From Nilaparvata lugens (Eukaryota; Arthropoda; Insecta; Hemiptera; Delphacidae), in the NCBI RefSeq assembly GCF_014356525.2, contig NC_052511.1, positions 5,743,016 to 5,807,015 on the forward strand: a stretch of DNA of 64,000 bases. The letters are read 5' to 3'. Every line of letters starts with the position of its first letter. Within the stretch, counting starts at the first letter, position 1. Position numbers and translations under genes: made by a program. A model generated the notes under the pieces. It was not told the origin of the DNA and searched no databases. It saw only the letters and a list, made by a program, of their open reading frames with translations. Below are positions 22,471 to 34,802 of this stretch, piece after piece.

Positions 22471-22734
22471 CCTAGTTTCAGAGGGAGAAAATTAGAGTTT
22501 CTAGGTAGAAAAAAAAAGTTGAAGAAACAACAAAACAAAAACTGTAACGGTTCGCGCACATCCCCAATTATAACACCCCCACCCCTCGTCTATTCCCCTA
22601 CAACTGCTTTTAATTAACGGACTTTAATCCCGTCTATTTTTTACGGCCAATTAAAGTGTGAAAAAAGTTTCTTTTCCAGGGCTTTTGTCGAGTTAGCAGA
22701 TACGAAAGAAGCGGAAGATTATTTTAGACAGAAT

Positions 22735-24170
22735 TATGTTCGTTTTCTCACTCTCATACACAAATTTCTCTCATATATGAGTGTCTTTCTCTTTCTCTAA
22801 TACACCTATTACTCATACATTCTGAATATATTCTGATATGGGCTTTCTCTGCTCGTTATCTCTCTCCAATTCAATCATCTCTCACATATAAATAGTATCT
22901 TTTTCTGCTCGTTATCTCTATCTAATACACTACCTATCATGATATATAAGTGTCTTTCTCTGTATGTTATCTCTTTCTAATACACTACTTCTCTCTCTAA
23001 TACACTACCTATCATGATATATAAGAGAGTGAGAGGGAGAATAATGGACAAAGAGAAAATTGATGGAAAGAGAGGAAGAAAGGATATCATGAAAGAGGGA
23101 GTGAGAGAGAGAAAAATGGACAAAGAGAAAACAGATGAAAGAGTGGAAGTGAGGATATAAGGTCTTTCTCTGTATGTTATCTCTTTCTAATACACTACCT
23201 ATGATACATGAGTGTCTTTCTCTACTCGTTATCTCTCTCTAATACACTACCTATCATAATATTAGTGTATTTCTCTGCTCTTTATCTCTTCTCTAATACA
23301 ATAATTTCTCACATATGAGTATGTTACTCTTTCTCAATAACTGAGTATGTATATTAAGCGAAAAACTCCAGCATGAAAATAATCGAATCCGTATTACTCT
23401 CATCACACACTCTCTCTTCCTTTCTCTTTCATTATATCCTCTCAAATATCTTATCCCTACACTCTCTCTTTCATTATATCCTCACTTCCTCTCTTTTCAT
23501 ATGTTTTCTCTTTGTCCATTTTCTCTCTCACTCTCTCTTTCATTAAAGCCTTTCTTCCTCTCTTTCCCTTGTTCACTCTCTCTTTTCTTTTTTTGCCCTC
23601 CCAGGTATAAAGGCAGTCAGTCATTCTAACTCTCTCTTTCATTATATCCTCACTTCCTCTCTTTTCATATGTTTTCTCTTTGTCCATTTTTCTCTCTCCC
23701 ACTCTCTCTTTCATGATATCCTCCCTTCCTCTCTTTCCATCACTTTTCACTTCATCCACTCTTTGTACACTCTCTCTTTCATTATATCCTCACTTCCTCT
23801 CTTTCCATCTGTTTTCTCTTTGTCCATTTTTCTCTCTCTCACTCTCTCTTTCATGATATCCTTTCTTCCTCTCTTTCCATCTATTTTCTCTTTGTCCATT
23901 ATTCTCTCTCTCACTCTCTTTCATGATATCCTTTCTTCCTCTCTTTCCATCTGTTTTCTCTTTGTCCATTTTTCTCTCTCACTCTCTCTTTCATTATATC
24001 CTTCCTTCCTCTCTTTCCATCTCTTTTATCTTTGCCTAATCTTTGTACACTCTCTCTCACTCTCTCTTTCATTGAATCCTCTATTCCTTTCTATTCATCT
24101 CCTCCATTACATCCTTTCTACCTCCCTTTCATCTCTTCTCTCTCCTTTTCCATTTTTCTTTCTCTTCTGG
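22735..24170. repeat. Polypyrimidine minisatellites with an inverted segment
   Basis: 22735-23340 has ~60-bp units (tctctaatacactacctat, gtgtctttctctgctcg). 23395-24170 has ~65-70-bp units (tctttcattatatcctcac, tctctttccatctgttttc, tctttgtccatttttctc). 23024-23160 is the same second unit in purine orientation. Long Ser/Leu/Phe- or Lys/Glu-rich frames here are artefacts. Confidence 0.9.
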
Positions 24171-25029
24171 AATCGTTTACAATGGCAATCCAATGGAGTT
24201 CGTGCCATTATTTATGGAAGCCATTAAACACGTGATTAGGATTACTGATGTCGATTCTGGAGAGGAAGCTCATACAAGTTGCAGATTTCTAATTAAAAAG
24301 AGAACCGCACGAATCAGCTGGGACTAATGGCTCGCATTGAACACTTCCAATCAATCGCCAATAATGCCTCGCTATTTAAATGTCATGAGGGAATCCAATA
24401 CTGTATTCTAATTGATAGAAAATATATTAACAGCCTCCCCCAGTGTGGTAGGGGTAGTAGAATTGTACTCACAGTAATCCCTGCTTGTTCGTAAGAGGCG
24501 ACTAAAAGGGACATCCCCTTTCCAAGCCCTTCTTCCTATCACCTTCTTCATCTTCGACATGCTTGGATCTATTATTTCTAGAATGGCACCTTTCCATTGA
24601 CTCAGCTTTGTGCCATTCTCTTGCAGTGCGCGGTTAAAAGGATGATGGGTGCACCTTGCTTCAGTAAGATGTCAATCTGTCATCCTGTCGTCGCGCGCTA
24701 CTTTCTTTCTCTATCCTGTCCTCCCTACCTTGGGAATATTCTTCTTTTTTCATTTTATTTTGTTTTCCGGCCAACGACCTTAAAGGCGGATGAGGAGAAA
24801 TCCCAACGGCGGAGAGGGCGGAAGAGCCAAACAGCGTCTGTACCCAGATTGGGCGGCTGATATTCAAGGGAATAAACCCCAAATTCTGGTCCTCCTAGTA
24901 AGGGGGTTTTGCGATAGGCCAGTACCCTATTCATAGAAAAATTTATATCACTTGCAGTACCCAAAATAGCCTCGGACAGGACAGGATTATCGGAAATATA
25001 AACAGGATTGCCCAAAATAAAGAACGGAA

Positions 25030-25677
25030 ATGGATTGCTGAAAAATTAAAAATAGCCACATGGAATGTAAGAGGAATAAGGAATAAAGAAATAGAACTCT
25101 GCAAAGTGTTTAAGATTCAGAAAATAAACATTGCCGCTGTAACAGAGACAAAAATGAAGATGACTGGCTCAAAGTATATCGAAGATTATGCTATGTTTTA
25201 TAGTGGTGTGAATCAGGAGAGCAGGGCAGCCAAGGGTGTGGCCATTTTTGTTGATAGAACGTGGGAGGAGAGAATTGTAGACTACAATTTCATTAATGAA
25301 AGAATTCTCACTATCAAATTCAAGTATGATCGTGGCCACCTAGTGATAATAGGAGTCTACGCACCTGAAGAGGGAAAGGATGAAGAAACTGCCACATTTT
25401 ATGACGAACTACAAAAAGAATTAGAGAAGTATAAGAAATATGGGGTGGTAATAATGGGAGATCTCAATGCAAGAGTTGGAGTAGAACCAATCAACAATGT
25501 AGTCGGAACTTTTGGTGAAAATGTGAAGAACAGAAATGGAGACAGCCTTAGAGAATTCTCAACTTTTAATGAATTGAAAATTATGAATACTTTCTTCCGG
25601 AAGAAAGAAATACACAAGTTTACATGGGCAGCACGTGGAACAAGATCTTTAGTATGGAGGAATCCTTCTACACCATA
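25030..25677 (+). pseudogene. APE-type endonuclease domain of the non-LTR element
   Basis: Open through KIATWNVRGIRNKE, AAVTETKMKM, KGVAIFVDRTWEER, VIIGVYAPEEGKDEE, VVIMGDLNARVGVE and FRKKEIHKFTWAARGTRS. The TWNVRG, TETK, VYAP and GDLNAR blocks are the catalytic motifs of non-LTR endonucleases (craniofacial-development-protein-2-like proteins are domesticated or mis-annotated relatives). The domain stops before the last conserved SxxDY/H motif because the internal deletion joins it, out of frame, to the reverse-transcriptase part near 25660-25690. No ATG decides the start; the frame is open upstream. Confidence 0.85.
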
Positions 25678-25697
25678 GAATACTACATCTTTTCAAT

Positions 25698-26966
25698 ATG
25701 TGCTGGAAACAACACCAAGTACCAAAAGAGTGGTTGCAGTCCCTGGTTATATCCCTATTCAAAAAAGGAAGTAGAGCAGATCCTCAAAATTATAGAGGTA
25801 TCAGTCTTCTGGATACAACATACAAAGTCTATGCCAGAATTCTAAACAATAGATTGAAAATAATCACTGATGTACTTCTCCTGGAAGAACAGATGGGCTT
25901 CCGAAAAGGTAGGTCATGCACCGATGCAGTTTTCGCTTTGAATCAAATTATATCAAAACGAAGAGAATATAATCTAGAGACACACTTAGCTTTTATAGAC
26001 TTCACAAAGGCTTTTGATTCAGTAAATCGCAACTTACTATGGTCAATTCTGGATTCGAGAGGATATCCCAAGCATATAATTCAATCTTTGCAGAGCCTAT
26101 ATGTAAAAACGACTATACGTTTACAAGTAAAGGACGGTTTGAGTAAGGTCATTGATATAAACAAGGGTGTAAGGCAAGGATGCTGTATATCTCCGACATT
26201 ATTTAATATTTACGTGGACGACATGTTACGAACATGGAAAAATTTGGCTGACTCAGGTATACAGTTATCAGCCCATACATCTGTTAACTCAATCATGTAT
26301 GCAGATGACCTTACAATAATTCAAGAGAATGAGGACGCCTTACAGAAAGCGATGTTTATGCTGGACAGAGTTTCTCAGAAATATAATTTAAAGATATCAG
26401 CTAAGAAAACAAAATCAATGGCTTTCAAAGGTAAATATCCATCCAGAACCAAGATAGAATTGAATGGGAAGATAATAGAACAGGTGAAAAATTTCAATTA
26501 TCTTGGCAATGATGTAACCTATGATACGGATAAAGATATTCATAACAAAGTATCAAAGTTCCAACGAATATGTGGCAATATTCATAGAAACCTCAAAAAT
26601 AAAACAAGGCAGGATACTAGAATCAAATTCTTCAATACCATCGCTGTACCAACGCTGCTTTACGGAAGTGAGAATTGGATCCACACACGTAGAGTAGACA
26701 GCAAGATTCAAGCTGCAGAAATGAGGTTTCTAAGAAGTGTGTTTGGCTGCACTAGAGCAGATAGAATCAGAAATGAGGAGATAAGAAGAGCTTTATCTGT
26801 TACACCTTTACATGGAAAAATCATTCAAAACAGAATAAATTGGTGCAGTCATTTGAATAGAATGCCTCCTGGACGAATACCTTTGGAGGCTAAATGCTAT
26901 AAACCTACTGGGAAAAGAGACGTGGGAAGACCGAGGAAAAGATGGGTGCCGGAACAGGTTCTTTAA
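25698..26966 (+). pseudogene. Reverse transcriptase part of the non-LTR element
   Basis: 422 open codons. RT motifs in order: QNYRGISLLDTTYKVYA, GFRKGRSCTDAVFAL, AFIDFTKAFDSVNR (first catalytic Asp), KGVRQGCCISPTLFNIY, IMYADDLTII (YADD box), a FNYLGNDVT block, and the C-terminal LLYGSENW and GKRDVGRPRKRW blocks. The frame is intact, which points to a young copy. It begins inside the RT N-terminus; the linker and RT start are deleted. Confidence 0.92.
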
Positions 26967-27221
26967 CAAACCTAATCCTTGAAGTGAAGAAGAAGAAGAA
27001 GAAGATTAACAGCCTGCCTATCTATTTGTATTTGATTCTGATTGATTCTAGACAAATACTATGGCGTCATGAATTAAATCAACTTAATTTCACTTATAAT
27101 CACTAATTTAATAAAACAATTTGAGATGATGTAAATGAATACTGTATTGTGTATTCTAAATAACTAATTGAAAATTTAAGAACAACCTGCCAATCTATTT
27201 GTCCCTAATTAATTCTAGACA

Positions 27222-28434
27222 ACATATCGGGGCACCGAGCTTTGCTCGTTATTTATGTATAAACTATGCTAAACAGAACACAATTCTTTAAAATGATAGG
27301 GGAAGGACTAACAGGCACAGCCCAAAACTGTTTCTTCACCGAATTTTGATTTATACACTATAAATAGTCCAAAAATTAGGTTAAATGCTTCATACACTTG
27401 AATTCAGTTCGAATTTCCAGTCCAAACATTTGAAAACAGAAAAGTACCAATTTAAATTGTTTACAACCAAATTGAATAACAAAATGAAAGGAAAAATCTG
27501 GTGTGGCGCACTCACACAACTTTCCTTGTCGTTATGAAAATTAATCACCTGTCGCTAGTGTTCACGCGCATCACTCAAGTCTACTATTCAATGATCCAAG
27601 CCAGCTGGTGACAGGACAATAACGCTGGAGACACACGAGGTCTGCTATCTCTTCATAGTGAATGATTTAATAGAATCAACAGTTGCCAACAGTTTGCAAT
27701 TGAATAATCACATTTTCTCGAATTCCGAGCTTATTTTCAATTTTAAGTGAAAATGTTACTGAACATTAATTGTAGAGATTTTCATGCTCAATCTTTCCCA
27801 CTCGAAATTTTTTGTTTAAATTTTATCTGAAGCCTGATAATTGGGAATCAAAAATCAAAGTTTGCATAGATGGGGCGGAGTTCCTGGAATTTTTACAGAT
27901 ATGGGACTTGTGGCAGTTGATAGAGCTTATCAATTACTATTTTAGGTATAAATTTGATCAAAATCGTTGGAGCCGTTTTCGAGAAAATAGCGAAAAACCC
28001 CGTTTTTGACAACATTTCACCATTTTATCCTCCATCTTGAATTGCATCAGATCGAAATTGTTCGTGTCGGATCTATTGTCAACAAATCAGATTATTTTGA
28101 TCAAGTCGATTAAAATTTCTAGATAATATTCCTCGTGAGATTGCTAGTTTAACAGCTGAACATAATTCTGTTTCTCTCCCACACAGGCACTCCCATCTTC
28201 CGTTATCAACAGACGACAAATTATCATGTGTTTTTTCCAAGGATAGATAATTATTATCATTTTCATGTCTTCAGCGAGTTTTCCCAGCCAGGGTTGAGAC
28301 CTAGTGCAATCGAATTTTTATATCATAAACCTACTATGTTCCAAATTTCATGAAAGTCGTTAGAGCCGTTTTCGAAATCTTTTGGGCATAAATAACCAAA
28401 TATATACAGAAATTGCTCGCTTAATATAATAAGA
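27222..28434 (-). mobile_element. Probable Helitron-like element containing another repeat
   Basis: On the minus strand a TC-starting 5' end (tcttattatattaagcgagc, 28434 downward, preceded by A) and a 3' hairpin cgagcaaagctcg at about 27236-27250 followed by gtgccccgatatg are typical of insect Helitron termini. The element holds copy B of the microsatellite-bearing family (27501-28080). The exact 3' base is uncertain because a CTAG just beyond it also exists in a neighbouring host duplicate. Confidence 0.55.
27501..28080. mobile_element. Microsatellite-bearing dispersed element, copy B (3' truncated)
   Basis: Starts tctggtgtggcgcactcac like copy C and runs to about 28080, before the (CA)n part. 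The short frame KPDNWES...FLQIWDLWQLIELI...SRFRE is kept open at 27812-28009. Confidence 0.7.
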
Positions 28435-28512
28435 TTATGGATGAATATCACTAGATCTCACCAAAAACAACATCAGAAATAAAGTAAATGAATAGCTTGA
28501 ACAAGTTTGTAC

Positions 28513-28713
28513 CTCTAGAGATGTGCGGTGGCTCATGGAAGGAGGTAACGACGGGATGATCCTCTCCGGCCGATCCGTACCCCGCCGATCCGAAACTACT
28601 GCCCGAATGCCGAAAACCCCCGCCCCCAATATTGCCCCCTGTGTCGGGCACAGCCGGGGGGGCCACCTTCTTCACCTGCGCTGCCGGCTTGGGGGGCCGG
28701 CTCATGCCTCCCA
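28513..28713 (-). CDS. ckn: Caskin exon, Gly/Pro-rich linker, most 5' exon recognised
   Basis: A 201-bp exon with acceptor GTTTTCAG/TGGGAGG and donor CTAGAG/GTACAA. It starts with two bases completing a split codon, encodes 66 codons (GGMSRPPKPAAQVKKVAPPA, then a Gly/Ser-rich stretch, ending SFHEPPHISR) and leaves one G for the next exon. This low-complexity, basic-proline linker fits the region after the SH3 domain in Caskin. The upstream exon (ankyrin repeats, SH3) must end in one base of a codon; I found none between 28714 and 64000. A Helitron-like 5' end lies about 80 bp beyond the donor. The exon is far more GC-rich than its surroundings. Confidence 0.88.
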
Positions 28714-29194
28714 CTGAAAACACACAAACAAAACACAAATTAGTCAAACTAAACAATATAAAATATTGCAAAATTCTGTCTTGAATTTTGATCCTGACTT
28801 ACCTACCCATACGGAGTGAACTATAAAGTTCCATCAATTCACATTTTTTTCAAATTCAAATTTTCTTCCATTGAGTACAAACATTTCCTATACATCACAA
28901 ATGACAATCAATTCAAATAAACAATATTCCTCACCAAAAATGATATAATAAACAATAATATTTATTATTTATTTATTTACAATGATAATATTCCTCACCA
29001 AAAATGATAAAATAAACAATAATATTTATTGTTTATTTATTTATTTACAATAATACTTTATCATTTACAATGATAATTTTTCGGTTGAAGATCAAACTCA
29101 ATCCTTTTACATGTATGAAATAGGTGAAACGTATGAAGCTTTATCATCTTTCCATGTTTCATTCACTAAATTGTCATGATTTTTTCTAATTTTA
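28714..29194. other. Upstream intron of caskin; AT-rich
   Basis: Contains a local duplication (attcctcaccaaaaatgat. aataaacaataatatttatt at 28927-28975 and 28989-29035). No exon recognised. Confidence 0.5.
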
Positions 29195-29945
29195 AACTCT
29201 AAAAGATGCCTTTAAACAGCTCGATGACGGATCAACAGAATAGGACTCTCAATTATTAATGAGAGTAAAACAAAGTATCTGGCAAGCAGCAGAGCCCGGC
29301 AGATTGGCGACAGATTCATAGAGTGCAATAATTACACATTCGAAAGAGTGGAAAGCTTCAAATATCTTGGTTCTATTATCACAGAAGATAACGATGTTGA
29401 AGTTGATATAAAAGCAAAAATAGCGGCAGGAAATCGATGTTATTATGCACTTAGCCAATACTTGAGATCCAAAACACTGTCAAGGAAATTAAACAACAAA
29501 TCTATGAAACTGTTATAAAGCCAGTTGTGTTATACGGGGCAGAAACCTGGGTTTTGAAAAAGAAGGATGAAGACCTACTGAGTATATGGGAACGGAAGAT
29601 TCTGAGAAGAATATACGGTCCAGTATGTATTGATGGAGAATGGAGACTTCGTTCGAATCAAGAGCTGCGTGACCTGTACAGAAAACCACCTATTGTACAT
29701 GAGATCAAAGTGAGACGCTTTGAGCGATGAAAGAGCCGTTAAAAAAGTTTTCAGAGAAAACCCAGGCGGAAGAAGGTTGAAAGGACGTCCACGCAAGCGC
29801 TGGCTGGAGGATGTGGAAGATGATCTCCGGAAAATAGGCGTTAGGGGATGGAGACGCAAGACTGCCGACAGAGAGGAGTGGAGAGGCATTCTTGAGGAGG
29901 CCAAGGCCCTGGATGGGCTGTAGTGCCATGGAGTAAGTAAGTAAG
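29195..29945 (+). mobile_element. 5'-truncated non-LTR retrotransposon with 13-bp TSD
   Basis: Flanked by ttttctaatttta at 29182-29194 and 29946-29958; ends in agtaagtaagtaag. It encodes only the C-terminal part of a reverse-transcriptase protein: ESFKYLGSIITEDNDVEVDI, a frameshift near 29495, VIKPVVLYGAETWVLKKKDE, a loss of the WLGHVxRM block near 29725, then RRLKGRPRKRWLEDVEDDLR ending KALDGL. Dead copy, but with a clear target-site duplication. Confidence 0.9.
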
Positions 29946-29958
29946 TTTTCTAATTTTA

Positions 29959-30518
29959 CTAACGGAACTTACAAATTTTCCACAAATCCCTAATTTCAAT
30001 GGTGTGAAGAAGATTTATTCTCCAGTTGAAGATCGAATTCATATACATGAATGAAATTGATGAAAAAAATGACATAGAAACTTAATATTTTCTTTGATTT
30101 TTATAGCACCTATTCTATTTTGACTTAAATTGATAAAAATATTGTTTGTGAAGGTAAAACCCATTGGTTAAGCCTTCCTATATTGATCAAGGATTAAATT
30201 GAAGATTATTTTTAGCATAAATAATCTTAAATAACATTGATTTTGGTGTAAATAACGTTGGTTATACAGTTGAAAAGAGAGGCTCATTCCATTCATATGT
30301 ATGAAATGCGTGAAAAATATTAAATAGAATATATGAGAAACAATCACACGATCAAATTGCATCAATAATTATCTCTTTTATAGGGCAAATTTACAGTCCT
30401 AGCTCATAAAATCATATGAATACACTAACATATGATCCAAATAAGAATCTTCCAGCAGTATTTATTTACTTAATTTCGCTTGAAAATGGCATCAATGTTG
30501 AAACATGTTGTGATTAAA
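29959..30518. other. No gene seen
   Basis: AT-rich, without recognised family apart from a loose ttcatatgtatgaaat.g motif shared with 29110 and 30040. Confidence 0.4.
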
Positions 30519-30923
30519 CTAGTAGTTCTGTGAACAGTAGACCTCACGCAGTATTCTCATCCACAAGTACCTGATTGAAACTATAAACCTTATGGAAATA
30601 CAGCAATAGACTGGCTTCTCCACATATCTGTGTAATCACTTGTCAACTGATTTATGATGAATAATTTATTCTATAGTCGGATTTTTACTCCAATATTGGC
30701 GTATGAAGGAGGCTTCTTTTTCCTTTTATATTATCCTTGAAATGCAAAATTTCCAAAAACCTTGTATATACGTCGACGCGCAATTAAAAAAGGAACATTC
30801 CTGTCAAATTTCATGAAAATCTATTACCGTGTTTCGCCGTAAATGCGCAACATATAAACATTTAAACATTAAGAGAAATGCCAAACCGTCGACTTGAATC
30901 TTAGACCTCACTTCGCTCGGTCA
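30519..30923 (-). repeat. gaccgagcgaagtgaggtc family, copy 1
   Basis: Minus-oriented ~405-bp copy: ttgaccgagcgaagtgaggt at its 5' end (30923) and gttcacagaactactag at its 3' end. Other copies: 32461, 34803, 41118, 46485, 55227 and 63883. Confidence 0.85.
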
Positions 30924-31259
30924 ATAATTCAAAAAGGGTACTGAGATTTGTATTTTTCTTTCTATTTTTGCATCTATATTTCACACATCAATCTGCAAGA
31001 ACTTTCATTCATCAAACTGAATCGATGAAATCTCGTGGATAAAAATCTAGATAAGCACCAATCACATTTCCCCAAGTTACACAAATAAAAGAATCTCACA
31101 GATTCATTCACAGTGTTGACTCAATATTTCATAGCAAGTAACTGAATCGATGCGTTGTCAAAATTGTAAGAGAAACTCGCAAGCACCGATTGCCGAGGTG
31201 GAATATCAGCCACCAGTTTGAAGTCAGGGGATCGCCCCGGGGTGACCAGAGACTCGAAA

Positions 31260-31431
31260 AAGAGGAGATTGAATGACGGAGGAGGAGGAAGAGGAAGAGG
31301 AGGAGGAGGAGAAGAAGGAGGAGTTGGAGGAGGAGGAGGAAAGGAAAATCAAATAAATAATCGTGGGAAAGTTGAGTCATAAATAAAGCTGGAGCAACCA
31401 AGATGTGTGTGAGTGTGTGTGAGTGTGTGTG

Positions 31432-31464
<33 letters not shown>

Positions 31465-31465
31465 G
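31260..31465. repeat. Purine-rich tract and (GT)n microsatellite
   Basis: gaggagga run at 31276-31350, then gtgtgt to 31462. Open frames across it are low-complexity. Confidence 0.9.
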
Positions 31466-32034
31466 TGGAGCAGGAAAATGAATGACTTCCATTTAAAGTT
31501 GGAACGGTTTTCCCACATTTCCAGCAGACTGTGCTTCTTTCAGACTGACATCATAGATGACGATCCACTAAGTCGCTTTTCACTTTCAATCCTTTTCTTC
31601 CCTCCTGTTTTTCGTCCTCCTCCACCTTCTTTTCTTCTTCTTCTTCTTCCATTCCTCCTCCTTCTCCTCCACCTTCTCGTCCTACTCCTCATCCCTCATT
31701 TTCGTCCGAAGAAAACACGACCGGGTTTCATTTTTCTATAACGCAACGCGAGATACGACAGGGAAATCTACTCTCATGTCTTTCATAAACAAAAATTCTG
31801 CGGGAATGAACTTCCAAAGAGTTGAGTTTTGCTGAATATATTCAGAGATAGCTATTAAATTAAGGAGATTCCAAAACATGTGACTAGAATTTCCGATATA
31901 ATCTTTTCAAGTTCTATGTTATGAAGGATCAAAGTCAAACGTTATGATACAAAGTCAAACGGACACAGCAACAGACAGGCGGAGAAAAAATCAAACGACG
32001 TAGAAGAGACATCGGGTTGGAAGCACGAATATGT
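31466..32034. other. No gene; pyrimidine-rich patch at 31600-31700
   Basis: Ctccttcttctt-type composition, then AT-rich DNA. 31975-32040 holds gggttggaagcacgaatatg shared with 39445-39470. Confidence 0.5.
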
Positions 32035-32193
32035 ATACGCAGCTATACACACACTTACAGACCAATACCCAAAAACCACTTTTTTGGACTCAGGGGACCT
32101 TGAAACGTATAGAAATTTAGTAATTGGGGTACCTTATTTTTTTTCGGAAAGCAATACTTTCCTTACCTATGGTAATAGGGCAAGAAAAGTAAA
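32035..32193 (+). repeat. 3' fragment of the microsatellite-bearing element
   Basis: acacacacttacagaccaat through ttggggtacctta to tatggtaatagggcaagaaa; same 3' end as copies A and C. Confidence 0.7.
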
Positions 32194-32460
32194 AAGAAAG
32201 ATCGACGTCTGTGTGCGTTGCAACATTCGATCACCTGGTGAGGGATTTCTTCATCTGTTTGCATACATCCGTCTAATGCCGTGTGCGTTTGATTTAATAC
32301 ACAGATTGTATGAGGAATTCCAATGAAGTATAATTGAAAATATTTGGAGGAGAACTTACAATAATATCAAGTTTGTCAAGTTAACAATTAAATCAACCCA
32401 TTGAAGCCTACTGAACCATGGTATCTATACTGAAAAGTTTATTGTGAGTCCATTTTCTTA

Positions 32461-32996
32461 ATTGACCGAACGCAGTGAGGTCTATGTTTTAACTCGGATT
32501 TTCTTTTGTCTGTCTGTATGTATGTAACGCATTCACGGCCAAACGCGTTGATAGAATTCTATAAGATTTGGCAGGAATATTCGTTTTCTAACTGCGTGTC
32601 GATGTATACACAAGGTTTTTTGAAATTTTGCATTTTTAGGATAATATGAAAGGAAAAGGAATTTCCTCCATACTCCGGATATCACTCATCATCTACTCTG
32701 AAGATAGGATTAATCAGACTATAGAATTATTCATAATCAATCAGCTGACAAGTGGATTATTCATTGCATGCATTAGGCCCGCCGCAAAGTAGACCCACGA
32801 AAAGCAACCCACGCCGTGGGATGTTTTGTAAACCATTGCTATAGAATTATTCATAATCAATCAGCTGACAAGTGGATTATTCATTACATGTATTATTATC
32901 ATTACACAGATGTCTGGAGAAGCCGGTGAATAGGTGACACCAGATACTTGTGGATGAGAAAACTGCGTGAGGTCTACTGTTCACAGAACTACCAGT
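32461..32996 (+). repeat. gaccgagcgaagtgaggtc family, copy 2 (diverged, with internal insertion)
   Basis: The start ttgaccgaacgcagtgaggt is diverged. A 47-bp segment (ctatagaattattcataatc...) is present twice, at 32720 and 32839, around ~70 bp of unrelated sequence (cccgccgcaaagtagaccca). Confidence 0.75.
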
Positions 32997-33334
32997 AATA
33001 ATATGTGAATCTCTCGATTATTTTTCCAAGACCGAATCATTATTTCTAAATTTCCATCTCGCTCACTGATATCGACTAAGCTGTAATATATCAATGATCT
33101 TATGGCCGGTAATATTGGAAGATTTCCCCCGATATTCAATCACCAAACAAATTGAATTCAGGCCTGCCACCATCAAATGCAGAGGCCGATCTTAATTGAA
33201 AAAGATGGGGTGTTGTACAGTACAAGGGGAAACTAACAAACGTGAATGAGAAGTCGAAAAAGTAGGAAAATCTAGATGATCGTGACAAAGCAAAGTGGAG
33301 GGTTATAGTTGTGAAGGGTGACGGGTGGAAGAAG

Positions 33335-33815
33335 TAGAGCTCTTCCTCCTCCTTCTCCTCCTCCTCCAACTCCTCCTCCCCCTACTCATCCATCTCCTCC
33401 ACCTCATCTATCTCCTCCTACTCCTCCTCTACCTCCTCCTAAATTCTTCTCCTCTTCCTCTTACTCATCCTCCACCTCATTCTCCTCTTCCTCTTCAACA
33501 TCCTCCTTTTCCTCTTTTCCTCCACATCCTCCTCCTCCTCCTATTCATCCATCTTCTCCTCCGCCTCCTCTACCTCCTCCTACTTATTCTTCTCCTCTTC
33601 CTTCTCCTCCACCTCATTCTCTTCTTCCATCTCTTCATCCTCAACATCCTCCTTCTCCTCTTTTCCTCCACCTCACGTTCCTCTTCCTCCTCCTTCTCCT
33701 CCTAATCCTTCAAATACTTCTCCTCCTCTCCTCTCCACCATCACCTACTCCTCTACCTCCTCCTGATCCTACTTCTTCTCCACCTCCTCTTCTACCTCCT
33801 CCTCCTTTTTCTTCA
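33335..33815. repeat. (CTC/CTT)n low-complexity tract
   Basis: About 480 bp of ctcctcctt-type repeat. The 179- and 126-codon open frames are Pro/Ser- or Leu-rich artefacts. Confidence 0.92.
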
Positions 33816-33916
33816 AATATCTGGACTTTGTCACCTATAAATTTGGAAGAAAAATAGCACAAGGACTACCTTATTATTTTATCTTTCAATGTTATTACAT
33901 TAGTGTCATTTGCATT

Positions 33917-33984
33917 GTAAATGAATAAATAGATAAATAAATCAATAGATAAATGAATAATTAAAAAAATAAATAAATAAATAA

Positions 33985-34016
<32 letters not shown>

Positions 34017-34022
34017 AAATAA

Positions 34023-34088
<66 letters not shown>

Positions 34089-34115
34089 ATAGATAGATAA
34101 ATAAATAAATAAATA
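33917..34115. repeat. (AAAT)n microsatellite
   Basis: aaataaataaat runs with occasional gata variants. Flanked by ctcctc tracts, including 34160-34225 and its complement at 34345-34450. Confidence 0.92.
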
Positions 34116-34802
34116 TTCCTCAGCCTTCATCACCTCTAACATCACCTCCACATTATCCTCCTTCTCCTCACGTTCCTCCTCCTCCTCCTCACGGTCCTCC
34201 TCACGTTTCTCCTCCTCCTCTGGAGGGTTGTAGTTGTGGAGGGCGAAGGGCTCTACAGAGCTCAAGAGCACATGATATGAAACACTGAGCTACAAATGGG
34301 AAGGAGTGCCCTGTAATAAAGTGCTAACCGCACTAGGCATTCAAGCGTGTAGGAGAGGAGGAGCAGGTAGAAGATGAGGAGGAGGTAAAAGATGAGGAGG
34401 AGGAGGATGAGGAGAAGGTGAAAAGGGTGATGGAGGGGGTGGATAAAGGGGAAAAGGTTGAAGGATGACAAGAAAGGGAAAGATGATTAGGAAAGCCTAG
34501 GGAGGAAATATCAACTGCCACCATGTTTCCTTGCCTACCTACCTCAAGTGAGAACCACGTTATAATGGCAGTGGAGAAAGATATCCGTACAGCGTTGCCA
34601 ATTCTCTGCCTTGCCACTACCGTCAGTAAATGATAGCTGATACCGGTATATTTAATGTAATATCAACTATTCATCTTCTTCTTCTATATAATAAGAGAGA
34701 GTAGGGTTGTGTTTGTTCGCATCAAAACATGCCAACTTGTGGATTGCATACCGGAAAAACGGGAATGATTTAGATCTTCAAATTTTGCACATAGATTCTA
34801 AC

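Larger units (their letters stand above)
24437..27004 (+). mobile_element. Non-LTR retrotransposon with 11-bp target-site duplication, internally deleted
   Basis: Flanked by identical attaacagcct at 24426-24436 and 27005-27015. The 5' end starts cccccagtgtggtaggggta; the 3' end is a (GAA)n run, typical of short-repeat-tailed non-LTR elements. It encodes an APE-type endonuclease and a reverse transcriptase, but the region between them is missing, so it cannot encode a complete polyprotein. RTE/CR1-like by architecture; the exact clade is not assigned. It lies in the 14-kb caskin intron. Confidence 0.92.

Noticed and set aside
33318..33857. 179- and 126-codon open frames
   Set aside because: Pure ctc/ctt low-complexity sequence; Pro/Ser- and Leu-rich translations with no domain.
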